Positions 62,481 through 64,000 of a stretch of 64,000 nucleotides of DNA are shown here, one piece after another (position 1 is the first letter of the stretch; each line of letters starts with the position of its first letter). The notes under the pieces are model-generated. The model made no database searches. It worked only from the letters and a program-made list of their open reading frames with translations, and had not been told where the DNA came from. The stretch is from Burkholderia metallica. GTDB taxonomy: Bacteria > Pseudomonadota > Gammaproteobacteria > Burkholderiales > Burkholderiaceae. A program made the position numbers and the translations under genes. The stretch spans positions 496,001 through 560,000 of the forward strand of contig NZ_CADFDB010000001.1 in the NCBI RefSeq assembly GCF_902832845.1. Direction: 5' to 3'.

Positions 62481-63032
62481 ATGCCCGTGTTCGAACCCGT
62501 CACGCTGAGTACCTCCCGCCTCCTCCTGCGGCCGCTGCGCGAAGCCGACGCGCACGCGTTCTTCGAGATCTGGTCGGATGTGGAAGCGATGCGCTATTTC
62601 TCGTTCGCGCCGATGACGCGCGTCGAACAGGCCGTCGAGCGCGTCGCGCGCAACCTGACGACGTCCGCGAGCGGACAGGACCTGATCTGCGTGCTCGAAC
62701 TGCGGGAAACCGGCGAAGCGCTCGGCGAATGCGCGCTGTTCCATGCGAACGACCAATGCCGGCGCGCCGAGATCGGCTTCAGCCTGCGGCGCGCGTTCTG
62801 GCGCGGCGGCTACATGCGCGAGGCGGCATCGGCCGTGCTCGATCACGCGTTCGGCACGCTGCGGCTGAACCGGATTGAAGCCGATATCGATCCGCGCAAC
62901 GTCGCATCGGCGCAGTTGCTCGAACGGCTCGGGTTCACGCGAGAAGGGGTGCTGCGCGAACGCTGGATCGTCGGCGACGAAGTGTCGGACAGCGCGCTGT
63001 ACGGGTTGCTGGCGAGCGACCGGCGCGCGTGA
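62481..63032 (+). CDS. GNAT acetyltransferase, RimJ/RimL type
   Basis: 183-residue N-acetyltransferase; ATG 62481 (an upstream frame to 62436 lacks family sequence). Start TLSTSRLLLRPLREADAHAFFEIWSD, then LGECALFH, IGFSLRRAFWRGGYMREAASAVLDHAF (acetyl-CoA loop RAFWRGGY) and IEADIDPRNVASAQLLERLGFTREGVLRERW. Typical of ribosomal-protein-alanine or small-molecule acetyltransferases. It has an independent context after the operon terminator. Confidence 0.88.
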   Translation: MPVFEPVTLSTSRLLLRPLREADAHAFFEIWSDVEAMRYFSFAPMTRVEQAVERVARNLTTSASGQDLICVLELRETGEALGECALFHANDQCRRAEIGFSLRRAFWRGGYMREAASAVLDHAFGTLRLNRIEADIDPRNVASAQLLERLGFTREGVLRERWIVGDEVSDSALYGLLASDRRA

Positions 63033-63072
63033 TGCGCAGGCATGCGGGGCACTTGGGCGCCGGCGCGATGAC

Positions 63073-63999
63073 TCACAGCTTCGCGAGCCGGTCCTCGACC
63101 ATGTCTCTCCCGCGCAGCGTCGCCCTCCATCGATCGGGCAGCGCCTGCTCGCCATACAGCGCGCCGGCGAGGCTGCCGGCGATGGCCGCCGTCGTATCCG
63201 TGTCGTTGCCGAGCGCGATCGCGCGCTTCACGCAGTCTTCGTAGCTGCGCGTCGACAGCAGGCAATGGATCGACGACCAGAAGCTGTCGACCACGTACCC
63301 GGAGCCTTGCGGCGCATCGAAGCGGCCATCGAGCACGACCTTCAGTTCGATCTCGTCGGCCGTGCCCGCGTAGCGCGTCAGCAGCTCGTCTTCGGCCGCG
63401 CGCACCGCATCGGGCGCGGGCTGGCCTTCGACGATGCCCCACGCCGTCAGCCCATAGAGCGCACAGCACAGCTGCGAGCGCACGTGGCCGTGCGTGACGA
63501 CGCTCTGCCGGCACGCGAGCCGGATCGTTTCGTCGCGCGATGCGGCGGCCATCACCACCGGAAAGCAGCGCATCAATGCGCCGTTGCCGTTGTCGTGCTC
63601 GCCGTCCGGGCCGGCCGCTGACGGCGCCGCGCCGGCCGCCAGCGCATGGAGCGCCCGCTGCGTCTGCAGGCCGACGTCGAACACGCAGCCGTCCGGCGTG
63701 AAGGCGCCGCGATGAAACCAGTCCTGCAGGTTGCGGGCGAACGCATCGAGGTTCAGGCTGCGGTCGTCCGTCAGCGCGTCGAGCAACGCGAGCGCCTGCG
63801 CGCCGTCGTCGCTCCAGGTGCCGGGCGGCACGCCGTCGTGTGCGCGCGCAAAGCCGGGCGGCGGCGTCATGTCGATCGCGGCGGGCGGCGGGATCGACGC
63901 CGCGTCGTGGAATTCGTACGGCACGCCCAGCGCGTCGCCGATCAGCAGGCCAAGCAGGCCGCCGCGCAGCCGGTATCGTCGGTTCGGAATCGCTGTCAT
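63073..63999 (-). CDS. ADP-ribosylglycohydrolase family protein (DraG/ARH-like)
   Basis: 308-residue protein. Metal-binding and substrate motifs: GLLIGDALGVPYEFHD near residues 16-31, PGTWSDDGAQALAL (Ser-Asp-Asp near 62), NGALMRCFPVVMAA near 135 and GNDTDTTAAIAGSLAGALYG near 265 with the Asp ligands. These enzymes remove ADP-ribose from proteins (Arg- or Ser-linked) or related nucleosides using two Mg2+ ions. No ADP-ribosyltransferase gene is adjacent in the window; the region upstream lies outside. The ATG is at the window's last bases. Confidence 0.88.
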   Translation of the reverse strand: MTAIPNRRYRLRGGLLGLLIGDALGVPYEFHDAASIPPPAAIDMTPPPGFARAHDGVPPGTWSDDGAQALALLDALTDDRSLNLDAFARNLQDWFHRGAFTPDGCVFDVGLQTQRALHALAAGAAPSAAGPDGEHDNGNGALMRCFPVVMAAASRDETIRLACRQSVVTHGHVRSQLCCALYGLTAWGIVEGQPAPDAVRAAEDELLTRYAGTADEIELKVVLDGRFDAPQGSGYVVDSFWSSIHCLLSTRSYEDCVKRAIALGNDTDTTAAIAGSLAGALYGEQALPDRWRATLRGRDMVEDRLAKL

Positions 64000-64000
64000 C

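Overview
The window is high-GC and almost gap-free. Gene content points to Burkholderia, most likely a Burkholderia cepacia complex member and its second chromosome. The main evidence is a complete CepI/RsaM/CepR quorum-sensing locus, two Burkholderia-type trimeric porins, DUF3331 and DUF4148 proteins and a YXWGXW protein. I see no tRNA, rRNA, insertion sequence, phage or CRISPR array. Gene calls rest on protein family signatures read by eye; no database was searched.

Layout. 1-4137: the end of a type VI secretion cluster (C-terminal part of tssM, then tssF and tssJ). 4259-9495: a probable interrupted small gene, a DUF3331 protein, a type II NADH dehydrogenase divergent from a TetR regulator, a LysR/SDR divergent pair, and soxR. 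9575-15568: an RND efflux operon (adaptor, pump, outer-membrane channel) divergent from soxR, with a SoxR box inside a 19-bp promoter spacer. 15716-17217: a MarR regulator and a glutathione transferase sharing a repeated operator. 17420-26459: an NCS1 permease, SDR, VOC protein, MFS exporter, amidohydrolase, LuxR-type regulator, SnoaL-like protein and HxlR regulator. 26953-33613: YXWGXW protein, major porin, rnk, DUF4148, CBS protein, ribA, GNAT, VOC and a small membrane protein. 33655-36658: a candidate small RNA, then the cep quorum-sensing locus. 36708-45939: mgtC-like gene, a four-gene FUSC/HlyD/outer-membrane efflux operon, a membrane metallophosphoesterase, alkB and a small gene.

46344-62310 is the most distinctive part: an aromatic-catabolism island. 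An IclR regulator is followed by a convergent porin gene, and then by a 14-gene, 13.3-kb operon. The operon encodes a Rieske ferredoxin, a small HTH protein, an oxygenase alpha subunit without beta subunit, an SDR, a cupin, an alpha/beta hydrolase, a second IclR, an SDR lacking the usual Tyr/Lys catalytic pair, a ThDP enzyme, an aspartate-dehydrogenase-like protein, an aldehyde dehydrogenase, a VOC/extradiol-type dioxygenase, a ferredoxin reductase and an AAHS-type MFS importer. The porin and operon promoters diverge and each carries the same IclR-type palindrome, TGTTCC-N6-GGAACA, just downstream of the predicted start. They therefore probably form one regulon: porin for outer-membrane entry, MFS for inner-membrane uptake, oxygenase system for ring attack, remaining enzymes for lower-pathway processing. 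I do not recognise the complete pathway or its substrate.

62481-63999: a GNAT acetyltransferase and an ADP-ribosylglycohydrolase.
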